Origin: Diabrotica undecimpunctata
Lineage: Eukaryota; Arthropoda; Insecta; Coleoptera; Chrysomelidae
Length of the DNA stretch: 64,000 nt
Assembly (NCBI RefSeq): GCF_040954645.1
Contig: NC_092809.1
Span: forward strand, 127,709,914 to 127,773,913
Direction of reading: 5' to 3'
Every line of letters begins with the position of its first letter. Positions within the stretch are counted from its first letter, which is position 1. A program made the position numbers and the translations under genes. The notes under the pieces were generated by a model. That model saw only the letters and a list, made by a program, of their open reading frames with translations, was not told the DNA's origin and made no database searches. Of this stretch, positions 19,861-29,759 are shown one piece after another.

Positions 19861-21202
19861 TGTGACGATTAGGGTTTATAGAAAATAATTTATAAGTTAT
19901 ATACTACATAATATTAGATATTTGGTTGTTTTAAATAAGTTATATACTAGAGAATTTAATAAAAATATATTTATGTGAGGGCATTTTTAATAAATTAGCA
20001 TATAATAATTGTAAAAAGTTGTATTTTAATATTGTAAATATATATAAGTGAGCCATGTGCTTAGGCAACCAAAAATACTCTCGGAGATTGACAGATATTT
20101 ATACTCTGAAGTGACGTTTAAGAATATTTACGAATATAAAGTGGGTTATAATAATATATTGTTTGAAATGTGTATTTTATTAAATTAGAATGTTAAGTTA
20201 CTAATTTAATTATATATTCTGATCTGAAAAGCCTAAATGTAAACAAAATTATTAATAGAAAAGAATGGAATTCTCTGGATCTCCGGAGATGGCCATGTTT
20301 GCGAAATGGTTTGTTCCAGAAAATTCAGACAAGTAGTTAATAGAACAAAATAGAACATGATATCTTACGAGATGGTTCTAGAAATCCAAAAACATATAAA
20401 TACCCGTGATTTGGATTCAAGTTGGCAGTTTTTAGAAGTTTTTAGTCAGAAGTCAAGCAGTTTATTATGAAAGTTAGTTAGAGTCAGTGAATCAAGTACA
20501 AATAGTCCAATAGTTTAATATAGTGAGTTAAATGAAGATTAAAAATTATGCATATAATTTAATGCACATTTATAATTATACACAAATAATTATTGAAGAT
20601 AAAAAAAGGTATATTGGAAGAAATTAAATTATATTATGGTTGGAGATTAGTATAAATCAACTTATAATAATTGGATATTGGTATATTGAAAAGAAGAATA
20701 AATATAAATGCTGTTTGCTGGTTTGGTTGGTGGTGTATAAATGCTGGTGAAGAAAACTATATCTTAAATTGGTAGAAGCTGATAATTGAAAAAAGTAATT
20801 TCACAAAAAACAAGGATAACCGAAGTACGAAGACTTTCAGTGGTGATTAGAATATATATAGTGGAAAACAGTTCATTTAGGCATTCAGTGAAAGAAAGGT
20901 ACAAAATTTTGTTAATATAATTTAGTTAGTGTCATAACAATTTCAATTTTGAAGATAGTTTTGTTTAAATTTTAGATTGTCTATAGAATTTAATTAGTTT
21001 TATAAGAATATCAATTTAAAGATAGTTTATTTTAAATTTACATTGACTAGGTTAGATATATATGTGTGTTTCATAATAGTTATAATAAAGATAATTTAAA
21101 AAAGTACTTACAAGCTAATTCTTTGAGAACCGCGATAAAAACCCTATATATTATATTATTAAAAATACTCATTGCTCATCATTCAAACAAAAAACACATC
21201 AT

Positions 21203-21206
<4 letters not shown>
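19861..21206 (+). repeat. 3' LTR
   Basis: Colinear with the 5' LTR at an offset of 6,040 bases with no indel. The only difference noticed is A at 21098 against G at 15058. Confidence 0.93.

Positions 21207-21260
<54 letters not shown>
21207..21260. repeat. (AT)n microsatellite between the Gypsy element and the Penelope-like element
   Basis: Uninterrupted AT dinucleotides. They were presumably continuous with 13784-13820 before the Gypsy insertion. Confidence 0.95.
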
Positions 21261-21266
<6 letters not shown>

Positions 21267-21563
21267 CTTAGAGCTAAGATTAATATTATTATAAAAATTA
21301 ATATTAAACTCACCAGTCTTCCGGGTTGAACCGCGTCGATATCCATTTTGCCGAGCTTTCGACATCCTCTCTGATGTCTTCTTCAGGGCTTCCGAGGTCT
21401 CAGTCTCCCGAGCCCCCAGACACTACTACACTCACTAGTCACTTCTAGTTCACTCACTAGTTCACTACTACGACTGGGACCAGGGGACGGTTCATTTATA
21501 CCGTCGATGGTGACGTGGCCTAGGTGGGGGTTAGGGTGGGGATTGGCGCGAGAGTTGGCGCGA
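21261..21563 (-). repeat. Inverted terminal repeat (pLTR-like), left copy
   Basis: It runs from ATTAAACTTAGAGC to GAGAGTTGGCGCGA, pairing base for base with 23198-23500. It contains the 3' end of the ORF and a hammerhead-like core. It is much more GC-rich than its surroundings. Confidence 0.92.
21357..21386 (-). ncRNA. Hammerhead-ribozyme-like core, left repeat
   Basis: In the coding direction the sequence is CTGAAGA, one A, then GACATC, AGAGAG and GATGTC (a perfect 6 bp stem with a 6-base loop), then GAAA. CUGANGA, stem II and GAAA is the hammerhead core known from Penelope-like elements. The extra A before stem II is non-standard, and I could not fold convincing stems I and III by eye. The ORF stop UGA lies inside the core. 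Confidence 0.5.
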
Positions 21564-23254
21564 ACATTTCCGACAGTGGGATTTTGATTCAAAGATGGAG
21601 GGGGCGATATTTTGTTTATGAGAGGCCTCCATGTAGAAGGTAGCCGTATGGCGTCATCTCTTTTATTAAGGCAATTTGGTCTTTTTTCCATTTCTATGGC
21701 TTCTCGGATAATTCTTGGTTTATAAAAGCGGATGGGGGCTGTGGTTCTGGAGTTTTCGAAATCAATTTTGTGACCTGTATGAAGATGGTGTTGACCGAGA
21801 GCTGAAATTGAATCGGAATTGCGAACAGAAATGGAATGTTCATAAATCCTATTTTGAATTCTACGATTTGTTTGGCCTATATAGGATCGGGGACAGTCTG
21901 CACAAGGAATTTCATAAACTCCGTGCTGTTCATTTGGAATATTGTCTTTGATTGATCGGACAAGAGATGAAAGTTTTTGTTGGGGGGTAAATATTGTTTT
22001 TATTCCTCTTGGTTTAAGAATTTTGTCGATTTTGTCAGTGACACCTTTGATGTAAGGAAGAAACGCTTTCGTATGATAAGGGTCTGAGTCTTTGGATTGA
22101 GATTGAGTGGGAGATTGATGTCTGTGGATGCTCCTATTGATGTGATTTTCGCGGTAGCCGTTTTGGATGAGGGCTTGTTTTAAACAAGAAAGCTCAGCGG
22201 ATCTACTTGCATCATCGGAAAGGCGTATTGATCTGGATACAAGGGTATTAATGACTGAATTAATTTGTGAAGGTGGGTGGTGAGAGTTGGCATGCAAGTA
22301 ACGATTGGTATGTGTGGGTTTTCGATAGACAGAGTAATGAAAACCTTGGGATTGGTGTTTCTTTATGAAAACATCGAGAAACGGTAGGGATGAATCAGTT
22401 TCCACCTCCATCGTGAACTGGATACTAGGATGTATACCATTCAGATGGGTTTGGAAAGACACCAAAGCATCCCTGCCATGGGGCCAAATGACGAATGTAT
22501 CGTCAACATATCGTAGCCAACATGTGGGTTTGAGCATTGATGTGGATAGTGCTCGGGTCTCGAAGTCTTCCATAAAGATATTGGCAATCACTGGAGATAG
22601 AGGGGAGCCCATTGGGGCACCATTTATTTGTCTGTAGAATTGATTTTGGAAGATGAAATAGGTGTTGGACATACAATGTTTAATGAGAGATAAGTGGTCT
22701 TGTTGGATACTGTACTTAGTTTTCAGAATGTTTAGAGTTTCATCTATAGGAATGTTTGTAAAAAGTGAGACAATATCGAAACTTACTAGAATGTCTGACG
22801 GTGATATAGGGTATTGTTTAAGAAGTTCAATGAAATGAAAAGAGTTTTTGACGAAGGATGAAGCATTTTCGGCGAAAGGTTGTAGAGTTTTGGCCAAATA
22901 CTTGGCCAATGATTGTGTAGGGCAGTTGTATGCACTGACAATGGGACGTAGAGGAATATCGGGTTTGTGAATTTTGGGGAGGCCATATATTCGAGGTGTT
23001 CTTGAAGACTTTTCACGAGGAATGAGGGATTTTTTGATGTCAACAGGAAGAGAGGTCTTATTGATAATGGCTTTTGTTGTTTTCTCCAGATAGGTTGTTG
23101 GATTATTAGGAATTGGTTTGTAGTCTGGAGTGTTAACGAGATTTGAAAGTTTATTGATGTAAGAAGAAGTGTTTAGGATGACGGCCAACCTAGATGATCG
23201 CGCCAACTCTCGCGCCAATCCCCACCCTAACCCCCACCTAGGCCACGTCACCAT
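21383..23254 (-). CDS. Penelope-like RT with GIY-YIG endonuclease, N-terminally truncated
   Basis: This uninterrupted 623-codon frame would copy RNA and nick the target. RT blocks are PRIYGLPKIHKPDIPLRPIV, ILVSFDIVSLFTNIPIDETL, INGAPMGSPLSPVIANIFME and the catalytic WLRYVDDTFVIW (about residues 245-256). VYRKPTHTNRYLHANSHHPP follows, typical of the family. The GIY-YIG domain reads GVYEIPCADCPRSYIGQTNR (about residues 465-485) with RIYEHSISVRN. The C-terminus has LPSTWRPLINKIS and a tail encoded by the left repeat. Family members are usually near 800 residues. Here about 25 N-terminal residues come from the right inverted repeat and the true N-terminal region is missing. The start codon is therefore doubtful. 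Confidence 0.85.
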   Translation of the reverse strand: MVTWPRWGLGWGLARELARSSRLAVILNTSSYINKLSNLVNTPDYKPIPNNPTTYLEKTTKAIINKTSLPVDIKKSLIPREKSSRTPRIYGLPKIHKPDIPLRPIVSAYNCPTQSLAKYLAKTLQPFAENASSFVKNSFHFIELLKQYPISPSDILVSFDIVSLFTNIPIDETLNILKTKYSIQQDHLSLIKHCMSNTYFIFQNQFYRQINGAPMGSPLSPVIANIFMEDFETRALSTSMLKPTCWLRYVDDTFVIWPHGRDALVSFQTHLNGIHPSIQFTMEVETDSSLPFLDVFIKKHQSQGFHYSVYRKPTHTNRYLHANSHHPPSQINSVINTLVSRSIRLSDDASRSAELSCLKQALIQNGYRENHINRSIHRHQSPTQSQSKDSDPYHTKAFLPYIKGVTDKIDKILKPRGIKTIFTPQQKLSSLVRSIKDNIPNEQHGVYEIPCADCPRSYIGQTNRRIQNRIYEHSISVRNSDSISALGQHHLHTGHKIDFENSRTTAPIRFYKPRIIREAIEMEKRPNCLNKRDDAIRLPSTWRPLINKISPPPSLNQNPTVGNVRANSRANPHPNPHLGHVTIDGINEPSPGPSRSSELVSELEVTSECSSVWGLGRLRPRKP

Positions 23255-23500
23255 CGACGGTATAAATGAACCGTCCCCTGGTCCCAGTCGTAGTAGTGAA
23301 CTAGTGAGTGAACTAGAAGTGACTAGTGAGTGTAGTAGTGTCTGGGGGCTCGGGAGACTGAGACCTCGGAAGCCCTGAAGAAGACATCAGAGAGGATGTC
23401 GAAAGCTCGGCAAAATGGATATCGACGCGGTTCAACCCGGAAGACTGGTGAGTTTAATATTAATTTTTATAATAATATTAATCTTAGCTCTAAGTTTAAT
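23198..23500 (+). repeat. Inverted terminal repeat (pLTR-like), right copy
   Basis: Reverse complement of 21261-21563 with no visible mismatch. On the plus strand it encodes the same C-terminal tail (ANSRANPHPNPHLGHVTIDG and so on), showing it is a copied 3' end placed in reverse at the 5' side. Confidence 0.92.
23375..23404 (+). ncRNA. Hammerhead-ribozyme-like core, right repeat
   Basis: Mirror copy of 21357-21386 on the opposite strand: CTGAAGA, stem GACATC/GATGTC, GAAA. Its orientation is opposite to the coding strand of the element. Confidence 0.45.
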
Positions 23501-23525
23501 TGTACTAACCGCGGAAATCTTTCCG

Positions 23526-23528
<3 letters not shown>

Positions 23529-23602
<74 letters not shown>
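23529..23602. repeat. (AT)n microsatellite
   Basis: About 37 AT units between Penelope-like elements 1 and 2. Confidence 0.95.
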
Positions 23603-23604
<2 letters not shown>

Positions 23605-25370
23605 TTAGTAGGTAACTTTCGGGAAAGCGTCAGGTAAAGAATTGGCTAAAGATGGTATAAGCCAGTTTGGTGAAGAACTTTATTCTAAATGTGAAATTTT
23701 CGGTGATAGGCTGTCACCTTCATCAGCACCTAAATGGAAAACTTATTTAGTACAAGTGGTGGAAGTTATCATCTTAAACTTACAATGAAAATGTTCAGTT
23801 AGTCCTTGTAGTGAACACTGTCATCAAATATGTTAAATAAAACATTTAAAATTTTAAATAAAAACATTACAATATAAAAGGATATTTTTGCAAATACATA
23901 CAAGGTTACATTTATATATACACCTCATGTAATAACATAGAAATGAAATCTGTTCTCAAGTGCAGGTAGATCATCTGTGTAAGTTATGATAAGTTGCCTC
24001 CATATTCCAGTCTGTTACGTCTTGTCAAGTCTTGTTAAAGCAAAAATGAGTAAATACAACTCAAGTTTTCCACATCTTTCTTACAGTTCATAAAAGAGCT
24101 ACACATACTGATAATGTGCTACATAAAAATGTATGTAGCACATTTCTATAAAATTTCTCTTGGATTGGGTGTCAACCTTTTTTAGTACTTTCACATTATC
24201 ATCGTTGGCAATGTGTCCAGTATTCTTAATATGTTGGCTAAAAGCTGTACTAGTAGGCTTCCTCACAACATCACTCTTTTGTAAAGCTTTTCTTTTTGAT
24301 AGTTTCTGGCTGGTTTGACCCACATACAGTTCCGAACAGGAACCACATGGAATAGAATACACAACATCGAAGTTATCCAGGTTTTTAACTCTGTCAGGTG
24401 AGTGAAGTATGTCCCTATTGCTATCACTATGTTAAACTTCTGAAAAGGTTTGTGATCTGTGTTGATAAACCCCTGATGTAAGGCAATCTCCCATAGAAAA
24501 GTTTTACTGATTCTCCTTCTAATGCTTGTCTTTGGTGTGTTCTTGCCGTTGGCATATCTTGGAAGAGCAGTTTGTTCAGCAGCATCTTAAAATAGTTATT
24601 TTTTTCTAAGAATCTCGTAGAGTAACTTAATGTTCTTATTGTAGTTAGAAGGGTGACAAATTCTTTTTATTCTGTTTTTCAGACCTTTGATAATGTTAAT
24701 CTTCTGTTCTACCAGATGATAAGAGTGAAAAGGCACATATCTACCTGAGAATGTTTTCTTTCTGTACCAGTCCAACCTTATTGTATTATCCTCATATCTG
24801 GTTACATTAGTGTCGAGGAATAGCACCATATTATTTTCCTAGGTTTCGACAGTAAATTGTAGGAGTTAAATATGTTAAGAGTGTAGTTGATTTTTTCAGC
24901 TGGAACTGCACATATGAGGTCGTCTACATATTGGTAGATGAAGGGGAACTGAAAATAAACTTCTCGAGTACAGTAGTGAAATAGGGAGTTCATTATAATT
25001 TCTGCTAAAGATGGGGATATGGCTCCACCCATGGGTGCTCCTTTTATTTGGACGTAGAATTCACGTTGGAAAGTGAAATATGTATTGTTGTGGAATCAGT
25101 TTCAGGAACAGTACTTTGGAAATTATACAATTATGTTCAATCAGATATTAATTAGTTGTCAGAATAGAAACTACTAATTCAAAAGGGATGTTGTTAAACA
25201 AGAAAGTAACATCAAAACTCGCCAAGACGTACCCTGAAGGTAGTAAAAACCCGTTGATCTTATTTGTAAATTCAAAAGAATCTTTTAGTTTGTAGGTAAT
25301 GTAAGAAGAAGTGTGAAGATGGTCTACTATACTATCTCATGACTTAATTATTTTCAAAGTTTAAGCTCTG
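23603..25370 (-). pseudogene. Penelope-like element 2, broken RT and GIY-YIG endonuclease
   Basis: Minus-strand pieces in order are VQIKGAPMGGAISPSLAEII (near 25030), then YQYVDDLICAVPAEKINYT with the catalytic YVDD. After a shift come VLFLDTNVTRYEDNTIRLDW, YRKKTFSGRYVPFHSYH and NRIKRICHPSNYNKNIK. Near 24360 the GIY-YIG block reads MYSIPCGSCSELYVGQTSQK followed by FSQHIKNTGHIANDDN. At least three frame breaks separate these, so it is dead. The segment 23603-24050 is the 3' non-coding end and carries a hammerhead-like core. The subfamily is clearly different from element 1. The 5' end fades near 25370 where an element-1-like fragment begins. Confidence 0.82.
23698..23726 (-). ncRNA. Hammerhead-ribozyme-like core of Penelope-like element 2
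   Basis: On the minus strand: CTGATGA, one A, GGTGA, loop CAGCCTA, TCACC, GAAA. It has the same layout as the core in element 1, including the extra A, but a different stem sequence. A flanking GGTG (before) and CACC (about 30 bases after, beyond a CTT site) could form part of stem I. Stem III is not evident. Confidence 0.5.
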
Positions 25371-25377
25371 ACAGGTG

Positions 25378-25600
25378 CAGGAGTTGGCGCAAACGTAAAC
25401 ATTTCCGACGGCGGGATTTTGCTTGAAGGGTAGAGCAGAGACGTCTCTATATGAGAGGTCTCCATATCGAAGGTAATCGGATGCCTAATTGAGACAATGT
25501 TGACTTTTTTTAATTTCTATGTCTTCCTTAATAATTCTTTGTATATAAAAGCTAATGGTGGCTATGGTTCTGGAGTTATCAAAATTAGTTCTTGATTTTG
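25378..25600 (-). pseudogene. 3' fragment of a Penelope element-1-like copy
   Basis: It is clearly similar, at DNA level, to 21550-21780 of element 1: it shares GAGTTGGCGC, ACATTTCCGAC, ATGAGAGG and TCTCCAT segments and TGGTTCTGGAGTT. It corresponds to the C-terminal coding end and the start of the inverted repeat. Many substitutions and stops are present. Confidence 0.7.
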
Positions 25601-25624
25601 AAGGAGTCTGGTACATACACACTA

Positions 25625-26395
25625 TTTTGTCGAAATTTTCTATGACTATTTTGCATCAATGTGGCTGAATTTCGTTGATGCAGCGTTGAATTTTCTCCTT
25701 TAATGCACGGGTGATTTAAGGCTTGTTGTCAGAGAGCTATGACTTTAAATACCTCCACAAAAAGAAATCTAATGGTGTTAAATCACATGATCTAATGGTT
25801 CAGATCACCAAAACGATTGATTACACGTCCAAAAAATGTTTCAAGCAGTAATTTAATAGTTTCACGCCATGTGGCATTGTCTTGTTGATACTATATGATG
25901 TCCACATAAATACCATCTCATTAAGACAGCAAGAGTTCTCTTATCATGTAGCGATATCGACTACCAGTAAGTCACTGCTTGGCCAGCCCCATTTTCAAAG
26001 AAATATGGTCTAATGATGTCTTCAGCTCAAAATTTACGCCAAACAGTGACACGTTGTGGAAGTTTTTTTTTTTCGACAGTCACCAAATAAGGCAATTTTG
26101 ATGATTAACAAAGCCATTTTCTCGAAATCGGCGTTCATTTATTAATGTTCAATAATGCATTCAACGAACTCTCCTCCCTGTGTCAACTAAAATTTGTAAG
26201 CATGGAGATGCAGATCTTTAGAGGGTGTGTATGCAGTAGACAGCTTCTTGAAATTTGTAATTCTTGTCCACGACGCCGAATTGATATTCCTGGACTTACA
26301 CCAACACTCTTACGCACTGCTTCAAAATTGACATTTTAGCGGCTTGTCTTTGTACGACCAGTTTAATAAAAAAGTAGCGAGATCAGTAACAGGCT
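25625..26395 (-). pseudogene. Mariner-related DDE transposase, middle and C-terminal part
   Basis: Minus-strand fragments read GRTKTSR, a stop, NVNFEAVRKSVGVSPG, RRRGQELQISRSCLLHT, and KDLHLHAYKFQLTQ. Then come VTVWRKF, IIRPYFFENGAGQAVTYW, and near the end RSCDLTPLDFFLWRYLKS. The last is the third-Asp block 'PRSxDLTPxDFFLW' of this insect DDE family. Stops and shifts are frequent. The N-terminal helix-turn-helix of the same family and orientation lies at 29275-29445, on the far side of a non-LTR insertion, so the two are probably one split element. The left end was lost where the Penelope fragment abuts. Confidence 0.75.
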
Positions 26396-26429
26396 TCGTT
26401 CCAATGTTTGCAAAATTATAATGTTGCAG

Positions 26430-29265
26430 ATATTGACAAACCATGGAAAAATGAACTTAATTCAGATTTATGCGCCAACTGCTGACAAAAATGAAGAATA
26501 AATAGAAAACTTTTATAGCGAACTTCAAAAAACATTACATCTCACAGCATCTAGAGATATAACAGTGATCATGGGTAATTTCAATGCAAAAATTGGCGAA
26601 GGAAAGTGCTACCCTAATGTAGGACCATATGGGCTTGGTGAACGAAACGACAGAGGAGATGTTATAGCCGCAAATACAATTTTTAAATAATCCAAGCGAC
26701 GCCTTTATACACGGAAATCGCCAGTTGACAAAAACAACAAAATCGTCAGAAATCAAATTGACTACATCCTAATAAAACACATATCGAAACTCAATTAAGG
26801 CAGTAAAGGCATATTTAGGAGCAGACGCTTTTTATTGCTAGGTTTCAACTTCAATTAAACAAGATGCAAAAAAGCCGCAACAACAATAAACTTAACATAT
26901 ATAAACTAAAGTTAGAAGAAACAAAACAAAATCTGAAACATGAAATCAACACAAATTTAGATAGAAACCCAAGAAATAACTGCAACGTAGAGCAGCAGTG
27001 GCAATTCTTCAAAACCTCTGTATTGGAGCCAAGTAAGAAAGTACTAGAACAAGGAAGTTCTAGAAAAAATGAAGAAGGAACCAGAGATTGTGTTTACGAT
27101 CAAACGCATAAAATTGCAATATCTGGGACACGTTATGAGAAATCAGCACCGTTACTCCCTGCTGCAGTCTATATTGCAAGGTAAAGTCAAAGGTAAGCGA
27201 GGACCCGGTAGAAGGAGAATATCATGGCTGCGGAATTTAAGAACATGGTTTAAGAAAACCTCAACGGAGCTGTTTCGAGCCGCAGCGAGCAAGGTCATGA
27301 TTGCCAATATGATTTCCAACATCCGAAACGGATAGGAACCAGAAGAAGAAGAAGAAGAAGAAAGTACTTACAATAACCAAATGTAAAAAGAAAAAGTGGA
27401 TGACCCAGGAAATTCTAGAGTTGATGAATGAAAGAAGAAAAAACAAAACCATCAATACAACCCGCTATAAACAGGTTCAAAACCAAAAAAGAAGAAAAAT
27501 TAGGGAGGATAAAGAAACCTACTTCTCTGAAAAATATAAAGAAATAGAAGAACTGCAAAACAGATATGACAACTCTAATCTACATAAAAAAGTCAAAGAA
27601 CTAGCCGGGGTAGGAAGTAGAAGAACCTCGAATATATTGCTCGACAAAAATGAAAATATTATATGAGAGACAGAACAAAAACTACGACGATGGAAAGAGT
27701 ACATCGAGGAATTATTTCACGACCAGAGAGAAGCTAGTACATCTGTAGATAGCCAAACGGGGGATGTAGGCTCAGAGATAACCAAATCAGAGGTTAGTTA
27801 GGCATTAAACTCAATGAAAACCAATAATACATAACAATAGACAATAGACATAATAGTAGAACTGTTCAACGCTATCTATACTACGGGAATGATCCCTAGA
27901 AAAATGTTAACATCAGCATTTGTGTGTTTACTAAAGAAAGTGAATGCCAAAGAGTGCAGTGACTATTGAACCATAAGCTTAATGTCACATACCTTGAAAA
28001 TTCTGTTGAAAATTATCCACGCCAGAATTCACACTAAACTGGAGCTGGATATTAGTGACACACAATACGGGTTCCGCAATGGTATGGGTACCAGAGAGGC
28101 ACTATTCTCCTTCAATGTGCTGACGCAGAGATGTTTGTATGTTAACCGTCCTCTTTACGTCTGTTTTATACACTACAATAAAGCGTTTGATAAAGTAAAA
28201 CATGACCGACTCATGGAAATTCTAAAAAATAAAAACCTAGATGAAAGAGATTTAAGGCTAATAACAAAACTTTATTACAATTAGCGAGCAATAGTACGAA
28301 TTGAAAAAGAGACATCTGAAGAAATGGAAATAAAGAGAGGAGTCAGGCAAGGCTGCATACTATCACCTCTATTATTTAACGCTTATTCTGAAGAGGTAAT
28401 TCGAGAAACTCTGGAAGATGAAACAGTCGGCATAAGAGTAAATGGAGTCTTAGTTAATAATATCAGATATGCAGATGATACAGTAATAATAGCCGATAGT
28501 TTACAAGAAATAGAAAGACTCATAAGTAAAATAGTAATGTGTAGTAGGGAGTACGGACTCTCGCTCAATATCAAAAAGACGAAGTTTATGAAAATTTGTA
28601 AAAACAACCGTAATACTAAAGAAATATTGTCAGTAGAAGGCCAGCAGATCGAAAGAGTAAAAAATTACACTTACCTAGGAACACTTATAACAGAAAATAA
28701 TGACTAAACTGCAGAAATCAAAGTCAGAATCAAAAAAGCACGTTCTAATTTTATAAAAATGAAAAAGGTCCTATGTGGCAAAGATTTAACATTAGCTCTT
28801 AAAGTATGCCTAACAAAATGTTACGTATACAGTGTAATATACTATGGAGTGAAATCATGGACGTTAAATCTAGACACAATGAGACGACTTAACGCCTTTG
28901 AAATATGAACCTATAGAAGAATTATGAGGGTTTCCTGAGTAGATAGATTACGAACAATAAAGTACTGAGAAGAATAGGTAAAGAGAAGAAAGGTAAACTT
29001 ACAATTAAAGAAAAAAAGCTACAGTATTTTGGACATGTGATGCGGGGCGAGAAGTATGGCATCCTGCGACTCATAATGCAAGGAAAGTTAGATGGCAGAA
29101 GAAGCATCGGAAGAAGACAAATTTCATGGCTCAAGAACCTGAGAGAATGGTTTGGATGCAGCTCAAAACAACTATGTAGAGCTACTGCCTCAAAAATTAA
29201 AATAGCTATGATGATTGCCAACCTCCGTAGCGGAGATGGCACCTGAAGAAGAAGAAGAAGAAGTG
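26430..29265 (+). pseudogene. Near-complete GAA-tailed non-LTR retrotransposon (endonuclease plus RT)
   Basis: The plus strand starts with the endonuclease, IQIYAPTADKNEE and ITVIMGNFNAKIGEGK (usual motif GDFNAK, so Asp is Asn here), then YGLGERNDRGD and RNQIDYILI. A linker follows, interrupted by a nested copy at 27046-27357. The frame resumes as KKKWMTQEILELMNERRKNK. RT blocks follow: TQYGFRNGMGTREALFSFNV, FIHYNKAFDKVKHDRLMEIL, IKRGVRQGCILSPLLFNAYS and the catalytic IRYADDTVIIADS (near 28465). GLSLNIKKTKFMKICKNN and NYTYLGTLITENND come next. The C-terminus is frameshifted: LQYFGHVMRG, GRRQISWLKNLREWFG and IAMMIANLRSGDGT. A (GAA)n run at 29246-29262 forms the tail. It is the longest non-LTR copy in the window, inactive because of several stops. 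Confidence 0.85.
27046..27357 (+). pseudogene. Nested 5'-truncated copy of the same GAA-tailed family
   Basis: A frame from 27069 reads LQYLGHVMRNQHRYSLLQSI, then GPGRRRISWLRNLRTWF and SKVMIANMISNIRNG and a stop, followed by (GAA)n to 27360. AAGAAAGTACT occurs at 27035-27045 and 27358-27368, an 11 bp TSD. This matches the C-terminus of the host element at 28.9-29.25 kb, so one family member inserted into another. Confidence 0.85.
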
Positions 29266-29274
29266 TGTTTAGCG

Positions 29275-29445
29275 TCACAAATTAATTCAGTCCCAAGTCC
29301 CAAATTTTCAATTACTCTCTTCACAGTTACCGAAGTTGAATCAATATTCCGACCATATTTTGTACGAAATGTTCGAACTGTGACCGCCAAACTTTCATTA
29401 TTTTTAAAATATTATTCAACAATATAAACAACAAAGAAGTATTGT
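29275..29445 (-). pseudogene. Helix-turn-helix N-terminus of the split DDE transposase
   Basis: The minus strand reads EQYFFVVYIVE, a stop, YFKNNESLAVTVRTFRTKYG and SVTVKRVIENLGLGTELI. The 'FKNNES..VT.R.FR..F' block is the paired-type DNA-binding domain of the DDE family seen at 25625-26395. A terminal sequence GGTGTCCCAAAATTC lies further out at about 29551-29565, next to (AT)n, and may be the TIR. Confidence 0.7.
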
Positions 29446-29565
29446 TCTCGCGCGTAACTCAATATTTTTATATCCTAAACTGTCAAACCGTTTTTGTTTC
29501 GGTGTTATTATTTTTTTACTACACAAATAGCCGCAAATTCAAATCTTTCGTGAATTTTGGGACAC

Positions 29566-29670
<105 letters not shown>

Positions 29671-29759
29671 TTGATTCATAAAACAACGATTACGAATCGA
29701 TGTCGAAGAGCTTGTAATTTGATATTGTAGCTTCCTTTTACATTTTCCTACTACACACA

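Larger units (their letters stand above)
13821..21206 (+). mobile_element. Ty3/Gypsy LTR retrotransposon, young but lacking the integrase core
   Basis: Two 1,346 bp LTRs (13821-15166 and 19861-21206) start TGTGACG and end ATAACA. They flank a primer-binding site, a gag frame and a pol frame. A 4 bp target duplication (ATAT) is compatible with both flanks but cannot be proved in an AT repeat. I found one base difference between the LTRs (G at 15058, A at 21098). The element is 7,386 bp. The pol order protease, RT, RNase H, integrase is Ty3/Gypsy-like. The integrase stops after its zinc-binding domain, so this copy would need enzyme in trans. There is no env-like frame. Confidence 0.93.
21261..23500 (-). 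mobile_element. Penelope-like element 1, flanked by 303 bp inverted repeats
   Basis: The element codes on the minus strand for a Penelope-type RT with a GIY-YIG endonuclease. Its ends, 21261-21563 and 23198-23500, are reverse complements of each other. They are colinear without gaps (paired coordinates always sum to 44761) and I saw no mismatch. Penelope elements often carry terminal copies called pLTRs in direct or inverted order. The 5' part of the usual coding region is missing. (AT)n lies on both sides, with a 28-base unique stretch at 23501-23528. Confidence 0.88.

Noticed and set aside
21066..21365. ORFs with long Tyr-Ile runs at (AT)n tracts (also 23396-23615 and 29442-29760)
   Set aside because: AT dinucleotides read as YIYI in any phase; no genes.
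22365..22637. Plus-strand ORFs antisense to the Penelope RT (also 21715-21951)
   Set aside because: They lie fully inside the conserved minus-strand RT frame and have no domain of their own.
27341..27363. (GAA)n and (GAT)n runs as independent microsatellites or CRISPR-like repeats
   Set aside because: They sit exactly at 3' ends of non-LTR copies next to TSDs, so they are retrotransposon tails; no sp spacer-repeat structure exists anywhere.
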